NCBI GenBank assembly: GCA_026710945.1
Contig: JAPOQA010000013.1
Span: 1-64,000, forward strand
Length of the DNA stretch: 64,000 nucleotides
Direction of reading: 5' to 3'
DNA from: Chloroflexota bacterium
GTDB taxonomy: Bacteria > Chloroflexota > UBA11872 > VXOZ01
Shown here: piece by piece, positions 46,023 through 54,748 of the stretch
Layout: every line of letters starts with the position of its first letter
Position numbering within the stretch: position 1 is the stretch's first letter
Made by a program: the position numbers and the translations under genes
The notes under the pieces: model-generated
Told to the model about the DNA's origin: nothing
Database searches by the model: none
What the model saw: the letters and a program-made list of their open reading frames with translations, nothing else

Positions 46023-47870
46023 ATGTCTTTGGGGCAGAGCGGGCGCTTCCGGGTCAGTGTGGACGGCCCGCTGCGAGTTGCTGAAACAGTCACGCTGCAG
46101 CTTCACTACTCGCCGCCGGCGGGCGGCCTGCAAGCGGGTGGGAATCTCTGGTTCTTCTTCGACATTCGCCAGCTTGACGAGTGGGTGCTCAACTTCACTT
46201 GGCCGGACTCAATTACGGTGCAAGGTCCGGCGGGATCGGCCTGGGAGGCCGAGGCGCTCGTTAATGGCGGCGTGGTGCGGACGTTTGATATTCATGCTCC
46301 GGTGCCTGAATTCCTCCACGTGGTGCACGTGACATGCGTTGCGGGCGCAGTGATGGAGGCAGAGCGTGTTACGGTGCAACTGCGCACTGCCCCTGACGGC
46401 TTCCTGCTCCCCCGCAATGCCATCGACGCCTTCCGCTTCTGGCTGGTCGAGGACCCGTCCGGTGAGCTTACGTTTTACCACCCGGAACGCGACAAACACC
46501 ACTACTTCCTGCCGCGTGACGCGGAACTCTCCTTACTGGAGAGTCATCCCCTCACCATCAAGGAGGCTGAACCGGCGGCGCTGCAAGTAACCACGCCTTC
46601 GCATACCACGGGGCAAGCGGCCACGCGCGTCGTCGTCACCGATAGGTTTGGCAATCCGGTACGCGATGCCCAGGGAGAGGTGACCTTACGGTCCGGCAAT
46701 GGCGAAACAACGGTTACGCTCAGCTCGTTTAGCGCCGCAGGGACGATTCCCGTGCGGGGGCCGGTTGACTGTGTTACGGCGTCGTATCGGGGCATCGAGG
46801 CGGTGAGCAACCCGGTGCGGGTGGCAGAGGAGCCGCCGCCCCTCTCGCTCTATTGGGGCGATCCCCACGGCATGCTCTTCAGCCAGCGCCCCATTGTCGA
46901 TCACTTTGCCTGGGGCAAAGATGTGAATGACCTCGACTTTGCCGGCGGCCAGTTGTTCTCCTACAGTATTTCTATTGAAGAAACGTGGGAAAAGCTCCAG
47001 GATGCGTGGCAACAGTACGACCTGCCCGGGGAGTTCGTCGCGCTGCCTTCGGCGGAATTCGGCACCACTCCCGACGGGAGTCACCGCCATGCGTTCTTCC
47101 CGGAGATTGCGGGACAGCCGCCGGTGTTCTGCGAAGATCGGCCTGCGGCGCACGATCCGAAACTCCAGGCGCGTTTTCACCCGGATACGGTCTTCTGCAA
47201 AGACTATCAAGAGTTCTATCGCGAAATGAAGCGCCGGGGCGCGCTAATGCACGGTCACTTCCATACGCACTTCTACGTCCAGGAACATCTGGCGGAGATA
47301 TTTCAGAAGCAGAGAACGGACGGCGAGGTGGAAGAGGAGAAGATCAACCAGTACCTGATGCAAGGCGTGAAGCTCGGCTTCGTGAGCGGGAGCGATACCC
47401 ACGACAGCCGACCCGCCAATCCCTACCGGGAACCGGGCCCGCTGACCGGTGTGGCCGGGCTCACCGGTGCCTGGGCGGAACGGTTAGACAAACCGTCAAT
47501 CTTCGACGCGCTCTTCAACCGGCGCTGCTACGCCACCAGCGGCGTGCGCATGATCGTTGATTTTCGCGTGAACGGCGCGCGGATGGGCTCCACAGTGCAG
47601 GCGGACCGCTTTGGCTTTACGGCGGACGTGGTGGGTACGGCGGACATCGAACAGATCGACCTGGTTGTGAATGGCGACACGGTCAGAAGCTATGCGCCCC
47701 GGCAACAGCACGTGAAGTTGGAGGACGAGGTGCCATTGTGGTACTCACCGATGGATGTCCACTACTGCTACCTGCGCGTGCGGCAGCAGGACGGCAACCG
47801 GGCGTGGACGAGCCCGATCTGGCTGGAGCCGTCTGTCACTCGGCGAAAGCCGGTGTCTAGCGGTAGCTAG
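46023..47870 (+). CDS. DUF3604-related protein, tandem paralogue B
   Basis: The 615-residue protein is collinear with paralogue A across its whole length. It shares NLWFFFDIRQ, WEAEALVNGG, YHPERDKHHYFLPRD, LYWGDPHGML, DFAGGQLFSYS, HGHFHTHFYVQEH and GSDTHDSRPANPY. The same PHP-like positions are altered in both, so the change predates the duplication. An AAGGAGCGGAGACG site precedes the ATG. Being unequal copies in direct orientation, the two could recombine. A short, divergent tail of about 15 residues distinguishes it. Confidence 0.8.
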   Translation: MSLGQSGRFRVSVDGPLRVAETVTLQLHYSPPAGGLQAGGNLWFFFDIRQLDEWVLNFTWPDSITVQGPAGSAWEAEALVNGGVVRTFDIHAPVPEFLHVVHVTCVAGAVMEAERVTVQLRTAPDGFLLPRNAIDAFRFWLVEDPSGELTFYHPERDKHHYFLPRDAELSLLESHPLTIKEAEPAALQVTTPSHTTGQAATRVVVTDRFGNPVRDAQGEVTLRSGNGETTVTLSSFSAAGTIPVRGPVDCVTASYRGIEAVSNPVRVAEEPPPLSLYWGDPHGMLFSQRPIVDHFAWGKDVNDLDFAGGQLFSYSISIEETWEKLQDAWQQYDLPGEFVALPSAEFGTTPDGSHRHAFFPEIAGQPPVFCEDRPAAHDPKLQARFHPDTVFCKDYQEFYREMKRRGALMHGHFHTHFYVQEHLAEIFQKQRTDGEVEEEKINQYLMQGVKLGFVSGSDTHDSRPANPYREPGPLTGVAGLTGAWAERLDKPSIFDALFNRRCYATSGVRMIVDFRVNGARMGSTVQADRFGFTADVVGTADIEQIDLVVNGDTVRSYAPRQQHVKLEDEVPLWYSPMDVHYCYLRVRQQDGNRAWTSPIWLEPSVTRRKPVSSGS

Positions 47871-47911
47871 TAGTGGTAAAGGCTGAATGACCGGAACCAA
47901 GAGGAACAGGC

Positions 47912-48988
47912 ATGGAAGAAATCGAGGTATGGGCAATTGAAGGATCTCAGGCAGTGCCTATTGAGCGGGCGGAGATGGACTTGGAGAGCAGTCTGGAGGA
48001 CACGCTCGTCGCACACCCGGACATGTTGTTGCCTAATCTAAAGCTGGTAGGCCGGCAAACGCCGGTCGGCGACGGGAATCTCGATTTACTCGGCGTAGAT
48101 GGTGAAGGCAAGCTTGCTGTATTCGAGCTAAAGCGCGGCACGTTATCCCGAGACGCTGTGTCCCAGGTGATAGACTATGCCTCCGCCCTCGAAGCTATGA
48201 GCGAAAGTGATCTATCCGGGCTTATTTCCGGTAACTCTGGTCAAGACGGCATTGAAAGGATTGAGGACTTCGTGGAGTGGTATCGGGAAGGGTTCAGGGG
48301 ATCATTGGACTCTTTACGACCACTGAGTATGTACCTCGTTGGCCTGGGAACTGATGATACCACTAGGCGCATGGTGGACTACCTGTCTGAACATGGCGTG
48401 GATGTATCCCTTCTGACTTTCTATGGATTTGCATACTCGGGCAAGACCCTGCTAGCCAAGCAGGTGCAAGCAGCCCCTGTCGTACCACAGCATCCATCAC
48501 GAGAGGAGCGAATGCGATTGCTTGAGAGTCTCGCAACGGATATGGGCGTAGCCGACCTTATGGCTGCGGCAAGAAATATGTTCTCTAGTTCCTGGGACAA
48601 AGTGACTCAGGGGAGGTACTCGTCTCCCCCGTATCCAGAGCCAACAAAGACTGGGATAACTTACTACTTGTCAAAACCAAGTGAATCGGGGACATACTCC
48701 TACCCCGCCTTCTCGTCCATCCAATTGGAAAAAGGGAAGCGAGCAATCAAGGTGCGGTTCTACCCGCGTGCTATTGAACTATGCATTGAGAAGTTTAACC
48801 AACTGGATCCAGAGAAGATCCCGTTTGAGAAACAACCCCCCCGCCATGCAGCCCCAACGGATCGAGTGAAAGAGGAGATTCTATTCCCCTTGCATTCACT
48901 CGACGATTGGGAGGCGCGCAAATCCAAATTAAGTGAACTTACGCGAGCTACCTTTGAGGGTTGGATGGACGAAGAAGAGAGTCAGTAG
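47912..48988 (+). CDS. NucS/DUF91-like endonuclease
   Basis: The 358-residue protein has the NucS-type nuclease core near residues 25-75. LESSLEDTLVAHPDMLLPNL is followed by GDGNLDLLGVDGEGKLAVFELKRG, giving the Asp and Glu-x-Lys residues of the RecB/PD-(D/E)XK-like site. The C-terminal half (GITYYLSKPSESGTY, KVRFYPRAIELCIEKF) resembles a DUF5655-type binding region, less certainly. NucS enzymes cut mismatched or branched DNA. Local base composition looks lower in GC than the neighbours, suggesting acquisition. It has no partner gene; GAGGAAC precedes the ATG. Confidence 0.8.
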   Translation: MEEIEVWAIEGSQAVPIERAEMDLESSLEDTLVAHPDMLLPNLKLVGRQTPVGDGNLDLLGVDGEGKLAVFELKRGTLSRDAVSQVIDYASALEAMSESDLSGLISGNSGQDGIERIEDFVEWYREGFRGSLDSLRPLSMYLVGLGTDDTTRRMVDYLSEHGVDVSLLTFYGFAYSGKTLLAKQVQAAPVVPQHPSREERMRLLESLATDMGVADLMAAARNMFSSSWDKVTQGRYSSPPYPEPTKTGITYYLSKPSESGTYSYPAFSSIQLEKGKRAIKVRFYPRAIELCIEKFNQLDPEKIPFEKQPPRHAAPTDRVKEEILFPLHSLDDWEARKSKLSELTRATFEGWMDEEESQ

Positions 48989-49130
48989 CCGTTGCAGGGC
49001 TAGCCGTGTTCGCGCTTGAAGCTGGGGCGGTTACAAGGTGGGCGGGTTGCGTAGTCCTGCTATTTCTCAAGTGAATCCGTTGTATCCGATGCTGCAGTGA
49101 CTAACACCATGGATGATTTGAGTCGAGAAC

Positions 49131-50240
49131 ATGGCTGACATAGCGCGCATAACACAATCCATGGCAGAGCAGCGGCTCGATGCGCTGGTCACGCTGGGTA
49201 TGCGCAACTGCGCGTATCTGGCGGGCGCGGTCAGCGAAGGGCCGTGGCTCAATGAGCCGCAGGGGTTGGCGCCGTGGATGACGTGTCTCATTCCCCCCGG
49301 CCGGTCGTTTACGTTTGGTGGTCTTCCCCAAGAAGAAGACCTGCCGGTGGAGGGCCTGTCTCCTGACCATACGCGGGCGGCGCGACTAACAGTGCTGGCG
49401 GATGAGATGCGCCAGCGTGGACTGGCGCGGGCGCGCATCGGTCTGGACATGGAATTTGCAGCAGTGAGCGATCTGGAGAGGCTCAAGGAACTGCTGCCGG
49501 AGGCCACGTTTGTCTCCGCCGATCTGCTGCTTGCCGAGGCGCGGGCGTGCAAGACGCCGGCGGAGATTCGGTGGCTCCGTAAGGCGATAGCCGCCTCGGA
49601 GGCCGGGTATCGCGAGATGCTGCGGGAAGTTCGCGTGGGGATTTTGTTTCAAGACCTCGTGACCGTATGGGCCAAAGCGGTGCTGGATAACGGGGCCCTG
49701 CCCATCAACACGTCGCCGGTGTCGTGGATGCTGCCCCACACCGGCACAAGTTTGCGGGAGCAACCGAACGCCGCCGTGATTCGTAGCCCCGGTGTCGTTG
49801 AAGCGGGTCTGGTTTACCGTGTCGACCTTGCTGCAGTGTCTGTCGGCTATTTCTCCGACCAGAAGTTCAACTTCTGCGTCGGCACGCCGCGCAAGGAAAG
49901 CTTGGCAGTTTGGCGGGAGCACCGCGAGCGGCAGCTCTTTATGGAAGACTTCGTGCGCCCCGGCAAGACTAAGCGAGAGGTCTTTGACGCTTGCCAGCGT
50001 GAGTTTAGGGGCATTGATGAATATGCCTGGTGGATTCACGGCGTGGGCATGGATAAACATGAAGAACCGTTGATCGGCAGCTTGCTGCCGTCCGCCGTTG
50101 ACGTGCGGCCGGAAATCTTGTTTGCGGAGAACAACGTGGTCTCGCTGGAGTCCTCGTGGCTCGAGGAGGACATGTACGTGCTTAGGGAAGGTGGATTCGA
50201 GCGGTTGGGGACGATCCCGCAGGAAGTGGCTATTGTGTGA
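49131..50240 (+). CDS. M24-family peptidase (Xaa-Pro dipeptidase/creatinase-like)
   Basis: The 369-residue protein has the creatinase N-terminal domain (1-135) and a pita-bread domain. The expected metal ligands can be placed: Asp in YRVDLAAVSVG, Asp in YFSDQKFNF, His in WWIHGVGMDKHEEP, and Glu residues in VVSLESSW and EEDMYVL. The binuclear site is thus probably intact, favouring a metallopeptidase over metal-free creatinase. Substrates could be proline dipeptides or N-methylated compounds. It lies inside the segment bracketed by 177-bp repeats. Confidence 0.85.
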   Translation: MADIARITQSMAEQRLDALVTLGMRNCAYLAGAVSEGPWLNEPQGLAPWMTCLIPPGRSFTFGGLPQEEDLPVEGLSPDHTRAARLTVLADEMRQRGLARARIGLDMEFAAVSDLERLKELLPEATFVSADLLLAEARACKTPAEIRWLRKAIAASEAGYREMLREVRVGILFQDLVTVWAKAVLDNGALPINTSPVSWMLPHTGTSLREQPNAAVIRSPGVVEAGLVYRVDLAAVSVGYFSDQKFNFCVGTPRKESLAVWREHRERQLFMEDFVRPGKTKREVFDACQREFRGIDEYAWWIHGVGMDKHEEPLIGSLLPSAVDVRPEILFAENNVVSLESSWLEEDMYVLREGGFERLGTIPQEVAIV

Positions 50241-50812
50241 GAATGAAGACTGGATTCCGGCTTTCGCCGGAGTGACCATGGTCTTGGTTTGGGCAGAGTT
50301 AGGAATGCGAAGTGTGGTCGGCTCTCTAACCGTTTCTTGAGTGTTTGAAAAGGGCTGCAAGTGAGGGTGAGAGGACAGGGAGAGGGGCATCATCCGACAT
50401 ATGTATGTTGAAGATTGCCTATAGATGAGCGGAGGTGAGAGGGCAACACGAGGGGCGCGCCGTCCGTCATTCCCGCGAAAGCGGGAATCCATCTTCTCCT
50501 GCTTGCAACCACACTTTACCACCGAGTCTTCAGCCCTTGTGCTCAATCTCAAGAGCGGGGGACAAGCCCCCGCGCTACAAGGAGAAGATCACTTCAATAC
50601 GTCCTTCCCGCGCATTGCTTGGCTTTGCAACGTTGATCGCGGGGCGGTATCTCGGGTGTGCGTGGTGAAGACTGGATTCCGGCTTTCGCCGGAATGACGG
50701 ATGAGGGTCGTTACTATCCGGGCATTTGGCCCTGGCGAGAGAAGGCAAGGTCACTATATTTCGCTGATACTGCAAGGAAATCTGTTACCAATAGTCGCTA
50801 AAGGAGAGTCAC
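50241..50812. repeat. Intergenic repeats with the second 177-bp composite copy
   Basis: GATTCCGGCTTTCGCCGGA modules occur at 50252-50273 and 50672-50696. The 177-bp composite (50402-50578) aligns end to end with 43342-43518, with its ATTCCCGCGAAAGCGGGAAT and GCGGGGGACAAGCCCCCGC hairpins. No gene is supported here. Confidence 0.75.
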
Positions 50813-52153
50813 ATGGCCATAGCCGAGAAGCAAAGCGGCGTGCTGCCGGAGGGCGTGCGTGAGCCGTACGACTGGGCCCTCGACCAGATGCGAGTCAGAG
50901 AGGCCCATGCCATTACGCAGGGCAGTCCTGACGTAATCGTGGCGGTGATAGACCTGGGCTATCGTTTTCATCCCGACCATGAGGGTCACCTGTGGGTCAA
51001 TCCACGCCCCACGCGGGGCGACGTGCACGGCTGGGACTTTGCCGAGGAAGACGCCACACTTGAATATGAAGGGTCGCGCTCGGACACGATGTATCATCGC
51101 GGTCACCACGCGTTTGTCGTGGGCGAAGTAGCCGCGACGGCGCCCAAGTGCCCAATCATGGTACTGCGCGTCGGGTACGAACCGCACCACCAAAAGAGTT
51201 GGCCGCGCGCCGTGCGCTATGCGGTCGATCACGGCGCCAAGGTGCTCGTGATGCCCCATGGCTACATCACTCTAGACCACACGGACGGCGTCCCGTTGTT
51301 CTACAAGGGCACCGACTTCAGCTATCCCTACGACAATATCGGCCTGATCGAGGCGCTGGACTACGCCTACCAATCTGGCTGCCTGGTTTTCAAAGGCACG
51401 GCGGACAACCGCGGTAGGCGGGTAGCAACCGTAAATGCCGGCGTTGACAGCGTCTTTGCCGTCGGTTCGACGAACCGGCATGGTCAAGCGGCGAACATCG
51501 CGGCATCGGCAGACTACGTGGAGGCGGCCACGCCCGGCGGCGAACGCAATACGGACGACCCAACGGAATCCGTTTGGGGAACCGGCGGCGACCTCGAATA
51601 CATTCCCTTCGAGGGCGGGTGCATGGCGTCCGCCTTTGGCGGCGGCGTCGCGGCGCTGGCGTTCTCGCGCTATCCGCACCTTTCCAACGTGGAGATTCGA
51701 CAGATTCTGCGCAATACGTCGCAGGGATCCGGCTGGGACCCGTTGCTTGGACATGGCATCTTCGATGCCTACGGGGCAGTTTCGCTCACGCCGCAGGAGT
51801 TGTCGCCGGGATTGCGGATTGACACGGAGGCATCACGCGTACGCCGGGAAGATGGGCGGCTGCTGGCTGATATCGTAGTGGAGAATACCGGCGCATTCGA
51901 TGTCGCTCGGATGCTTGCAGTCGCCTTCAATGGCGACCCGAAAACTGCTGCCGACGCCGATGCCACTCGCGAGGAGTCGAACATCCTGATCTGGCGGCAA
52001 ATTGGGCATTGCATTGCGCCGGTGCCTGGTCTGGAGCGAGTCTCGGTCTCGCTGGAGTTGAAAGACGACACGCAGCCGGAAGAGGTCTGGGTGCAGGTAA
52101 ACCCGCTGGATCTGGGCATGGCGGGCGTCTACGACTCGGCGCGGATATCTTAG
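50813..52153 (+). CDS. Subtilase (S8)-family protein with Cys at the nucleophile position
   Basis: The 446-residue protein aligns with the subtilisin core: Asp47 in VIDLGYRFHPD, His98 in the HHAFVVGEVAA stretch (equivalent to HGTHVAG), Asn199 in GTADNRG (oxyanion position) and the GTSMASP-equivalent GGCMASA, where Cys270 replaces the Ser. The rest of that helix (FGGGVAAL) is well kept. A C-terminal domain of about 100 residues follows (from 345), rich in beta segments. No signal peptide or propeptide is obvious. It may be a Cys-type protease, an inactive relative or a binding protein. GGAGAG lies upstream of the ATG. Confidence 0.82.
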   Translation: MAIAEKQSGVLPEGVREPYDWALDQMRVREAHAITQGSPDVIVAVIDLGYRFHPDHEGHLWVNPRPTRGDVHGWDFAEEDATLEYEGSRSDTMYHRGHHAFVVGEVAATAPKCPIMVLRVGYEPHHQKSWPRAVRYAVDHGAKVLVMPHGYITLDHTDGVPLFYKGTDFSYPYDNIGLIEALDYAYQSGCLVFKGTADNRGRRVATVNAGVDSVFAVGSTNRHGQAANIAASADYVEAATPGGERNTDDPTESVWGTGGDLEYIPFEGGCMASAFGGGVAALAFSRYPHLSNVEIRQILRNTSQGSGWDPLLGHGIFDAYGAVSLTPQELSPGLRIDTEASRVRREDGRLLADIVVENTGAFDVARMLAVAFNGDPKTAADADATREESNILIWRQIGHCIAPVPGLERVSVSLELKDDTQPEEVWVQVNPLDLGMAGVYDSARIS

Positions 52154-52436
52154 TCTTGGAAGACGCGTAGGACGGCGAAAGCCAATTACTGCACGGCTGC
52201 CCGGCCGTCACTCCGGCGGAGGCCGGAGTCCAGGCAGCGTGGGTTGCAGTGAGTTCCGTCCCAAAGCGGGCTCGGGTTTGAATACGTGCGGCATTTGGGC
52301 AGCGAGCGCAGGTTGCAAACCTACGCTACCGGAACAAGACCGTCTGTAGCGGCTACTCTCATAGTAGTAACAGCAAGCTATGCTGAGCCTGCGCACGTTG
52401 TTAGGGACACGGAATTCATGGCGTGAAGGAGTTGCG
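52154..52436. repeat. Intergenic palindromic repeats
   Basis: The gap carries a CACTCCGGCGGAGGCCGGAGT module (52206-52228) and a GCAGGTTGCAAACCTACGC module (52308-52326). Nothing else was recognised. Confidence 0.5.
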
Positions 52437-53456
52437 ATGAGGATTTCGTCCGTAGAGGTGGCCCCCTGGAAAGACGACGCCAGCTTCGTCTACTCGGTGG
52501 TCTTTGACGAGGGCACCATCGACTGTTTGGCCAACGCGTTCCCCCTCGCGCAGCAGTACGACATTCCCGGAGACGTGGCGGTGGTGGCCGGGCAACTGGG
52601 TGAAAAGCGCCACGTCGAGCGCAGTTCCCTCAACGACTATTTCCACATGGGGCCGGACCACCTTAAGTTTCTTCTGTCGCAGGGTTGGAGCATCAGCAAC
52701 CACAGCTATTGCCATCCGCCGTTGCGCGAACCGGACAGCATCGATTTTGCACAGGAGATCGTGGAGTCCTACCACATCCTGGAACAGGCGCTGGGACAGC
52801 CGGCGCCGATCTTCTCATCGTGGAATAGCTTCGAGGTCTACGACACGGTGCGGGCGTGGGTGCAACGCGTGCCGGGCTATCTCGGTCTGACACGCGCCTC
52901 CAACGATGCGGAACACATAAACCAGCCGGACTTCGATCCGTTCAGCATCTGGCGCAACCGCCTGTGCGAGGACGACGCCATAGCATACCTGCCTCCGTGG
53001 CTCTCGCGCGGCGGGTTCGAGCCGGAGCGCGTTCAGGGGCAGTGGCTCGTAGATGTCACGCACCTGGTCATGTACAAGACGCCGCAGGGACACAAGTGCA
53101 TTTCGCCCTACGCTCTGGAAGGGCGTTTCGACCAGATGCGGACGCTGTTTGGAGAAAACATGTGGGCCGCGAATCCGGACGACGTCGTACGCTATGCCTA
53201 CCTGCGGCGCCACTGCGCACCAGCGGTCACGCAGGATTCGGATACCTATGCCACCATCACGCTGGATTTCCCGCAACTGCCGCTGCAGATTGAGAAGGGT
53301 GAGCTGACGTTCCTCGTCTCCTTTGCTGAAGATCCTGGACCCGTGCACATTCAAGGGCCGGATGGCATTGCAAATGTCACTGCGGCCGGTGAAGGGCGTG
53401 TGCGCTTCACGTGCCATGTACGTGCAGGCGCTGAAATCGTAGTAGCCAACGGATAG
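52437..53456 (+). CDS. Polysaccharide-deacetylase (NodB)-like protein
   Basis: The 339-residue protein shows the NodB-type motif 1 as VFDEG (commonly FDDG), and motif 2 as SNHSYCHPP with the paired histidines. The family's IPGDVAVVAGQ strand follows. Residues after 240 form a beta-rich tail (ITLDFPQLPLQIEKGELTFLVSF). Typical members remove acetyl groups from chitin, peptidoglycan or other glycans using a divalent metal. The substitution of Glu for the second Asp may alter the site. No signal peptide is visible. ATG 52437 has AAGGAG 5 bases upstream; the longer frame from 52380 is not needed. Confidence 0.8.
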   Translation: MRISSVEVAPWKDDASFVYSVVFDEGTIDCLANAFPLAQQYDIPGDVAVVAGQLGEKRHVERSSLNDYFHMGPDHLKFLLSQGWSISNHSYCHPPLREPDSIDFAQEIVESYHILEQALGQPAPIFSSWNSFEVYDTVRAWVQRVPGYLGLTRASNDAEHINQPDFDPFSIWRNRLCEDDAIAYLPPWLSRGGFEPERVQGQWLVDVTHLVMYKTPQGHKCISPYALEGRFDQMRTLFGENMWAANPDDVVRYAYLRRHCAPAVTQDSDTYATITLDFPQLPLQIEKGELTFLVSFAEDPGPVHIQGPDGIANVTAAGEGRVRFTCHVRAGAEIVVANG

Positions 53457-53510
53457 CGGTCCTTATCGGCTGTTCTTCCGAGATAGGCTGCGTACGTTCG
53501 CTCCCTTGCT

Positions 53511-54650
53511 TTACCAGTCTGTGAGTGAACCGTCGTCCCGGTGCAGCCGGGCGTGTTCCCAGTATTGATATGGATACTGTTTTGCTGCCTCGGCGTTGAA
53601 CTCAATGCCAATCCCAGGCACGTCGGCGGGATAGAGGTGTCCGGCCTCCACACGGCACTGCGTGGGGAAGATGTCGGTCATGGCCGGCGGGACCATGGAA
53701 AGTTCCTGAATGCCGAAGTTGGGAATGCACATATCAAGCTGCACGCTGGCGGCGGTGTTTACGGGTCCCAGCGGATTGTGCAGGGCCGAGTCGATGTAAT
53801 GCACCTCGCTCATGGCGGCGATCTTCTTGCCTTCAGTGATACCGCCGACGAGGCCGAGGTCGGCGCGCATGTAGTCAATTAGCTCATTCTCAATGAGCTC
53901 GCGGAACTGCCACTTGGTGATGAGCTGTTCGCCGGTGGCGATAGGAACACTGGTGTGGTGGCGCAGATTGGCGAACGATTGCGGGTTCTCCGAGCGAATG
54001 GGGTCTTCGATGAAGAAGGGACGGAGCGGCTCAAGCCGTTTACATAACTGAATCGCCCACGTCGGATTGAGGCGCGTATGCACGTCGAGGGCGATTTCGA
54101 TTTCATGCCCCACGGTCTCACGCACGGCTTGGAAGGCTTCCACCGCATTGCACACTGCCCGGGCCGGTTCCAAAATGTCGCCCGGATCGGTCGGCAGGCC
54201 GAACCGCACCACTTCGAAGCCTTCATCCACGCGCGCTTGCGCGGACTGCGCAAAAGACTCCGGGCTGTCGGTCCCGCCGCCAAAGTGGGCGTAGCAACGC
54301 ACTTTGTCGCGGGTCTTGCCGCCGAGCAGTTGGTAGGTTGGCACCTCGAGGGCCTTGCCAAGCAAGTCCCAGAGGGCGATGTCGAGGGCCGAAATGGCTG
54401 CTGTGAGCACCGGGCCCGCGCGCCAGAAATTACCGCGGAAGTGGTCCTGCCAGATGTGCTCGATGCGCGCGGGGTCCTGGCCGATGAGCAGCGGCCGGTA
54501 GTGCTCCACGGCCGCCGCCACGGCCTTGTCCTTGCCGGAGCAGCCGGATTCGCCGATGCCGTACAGGCCGTTCTCTTCCGTTACGGTGACGAACGTGTAG
54601 TTGCGCGTGCCGCCACTTACAATATGGGTTTGGACGTCACTGATCTTCAT
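53511..54650 (-). CDS. Enolase-superfamily dehydratase (galactonate dehydratase-like)
   Basis: The 379-residue protein begins MKISDVQTHIVSGG and has ISALDIALWDLLGKALEVPTYQLLGG, KVRCYAHFGG, metal-ligand Asp in IALDVHTR, Glu in FFIEDP and Glu in ATGEQLITK. This is the DgoD/gluconate-type pattern with barrel acid-base groups. A sugar-acid dehydratase is likely; the exact sugar is unknown. It is followed only by a small repeat-containing gap. GGAGG upstream of the ATG is a good ribosome site. This is the second member of the superfamily in the window. Confidence 0.88.
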   Translation of the reverse strand: MKISDVQTHIVSGGTRNYTFVTVTEENGLYGIGESGCSGKDKAVAAAVEHYRPLLIGQDPARIEHIWQDHFRGNFWRAGPVLTAAISALDIALWDLLGKALEVPTYQLLGGKTRDKVRCYAHFGGGTDSPESFAQSAQARVDEGFEVVRFGLPTDPGDILEPARAVCNAVEAFQAVRETVGHEIEIALDVHTRLNPTWAIQLCKRLEPLRPFFIEDPIRSENPQSFANLRHHTSVPIATGEQLITKWQFRELIENELIDYMRADLGLVGGITEGKKIAAMSEVHYIDSALHNPLGPVNTAASVQLDMCIPNFGIQELSMVPPAMTDIFPTQCRVEAGHLYPADVPGIGIEFNAEAAKQYPYQYWEHARLHRDDGSLTDW

Positions 54651-54723
54651 GGTTTGCCTCCACTTCCAACGTGTTTATGCTTAAAGAAACAGGCGGTTTC
54701 GGACATAGCCTCTCGTGCCAGGA

Positions 54724-54748
54724 GACGGGGGACGAGCCCCCGCGCTAC
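54724..54748. repeat. GGGGGACGAGCCCCC-type repeat
   Basis: A copy of the dispersed hairpin module with CGCGCTAC at its right edge. It overlaps the last codons of the adjacent kinase gene, so the repeat has probably inserted at or near the 3' end. Confidence 0.6.

Noticed and set aside
49131-50240. Calling the M24 gene creatinase
   Set aside because: Creatinase lacks the metal ligands; the Asp, His and Glu ligands seem present here, so a metallopeptidase-type reading is safer.
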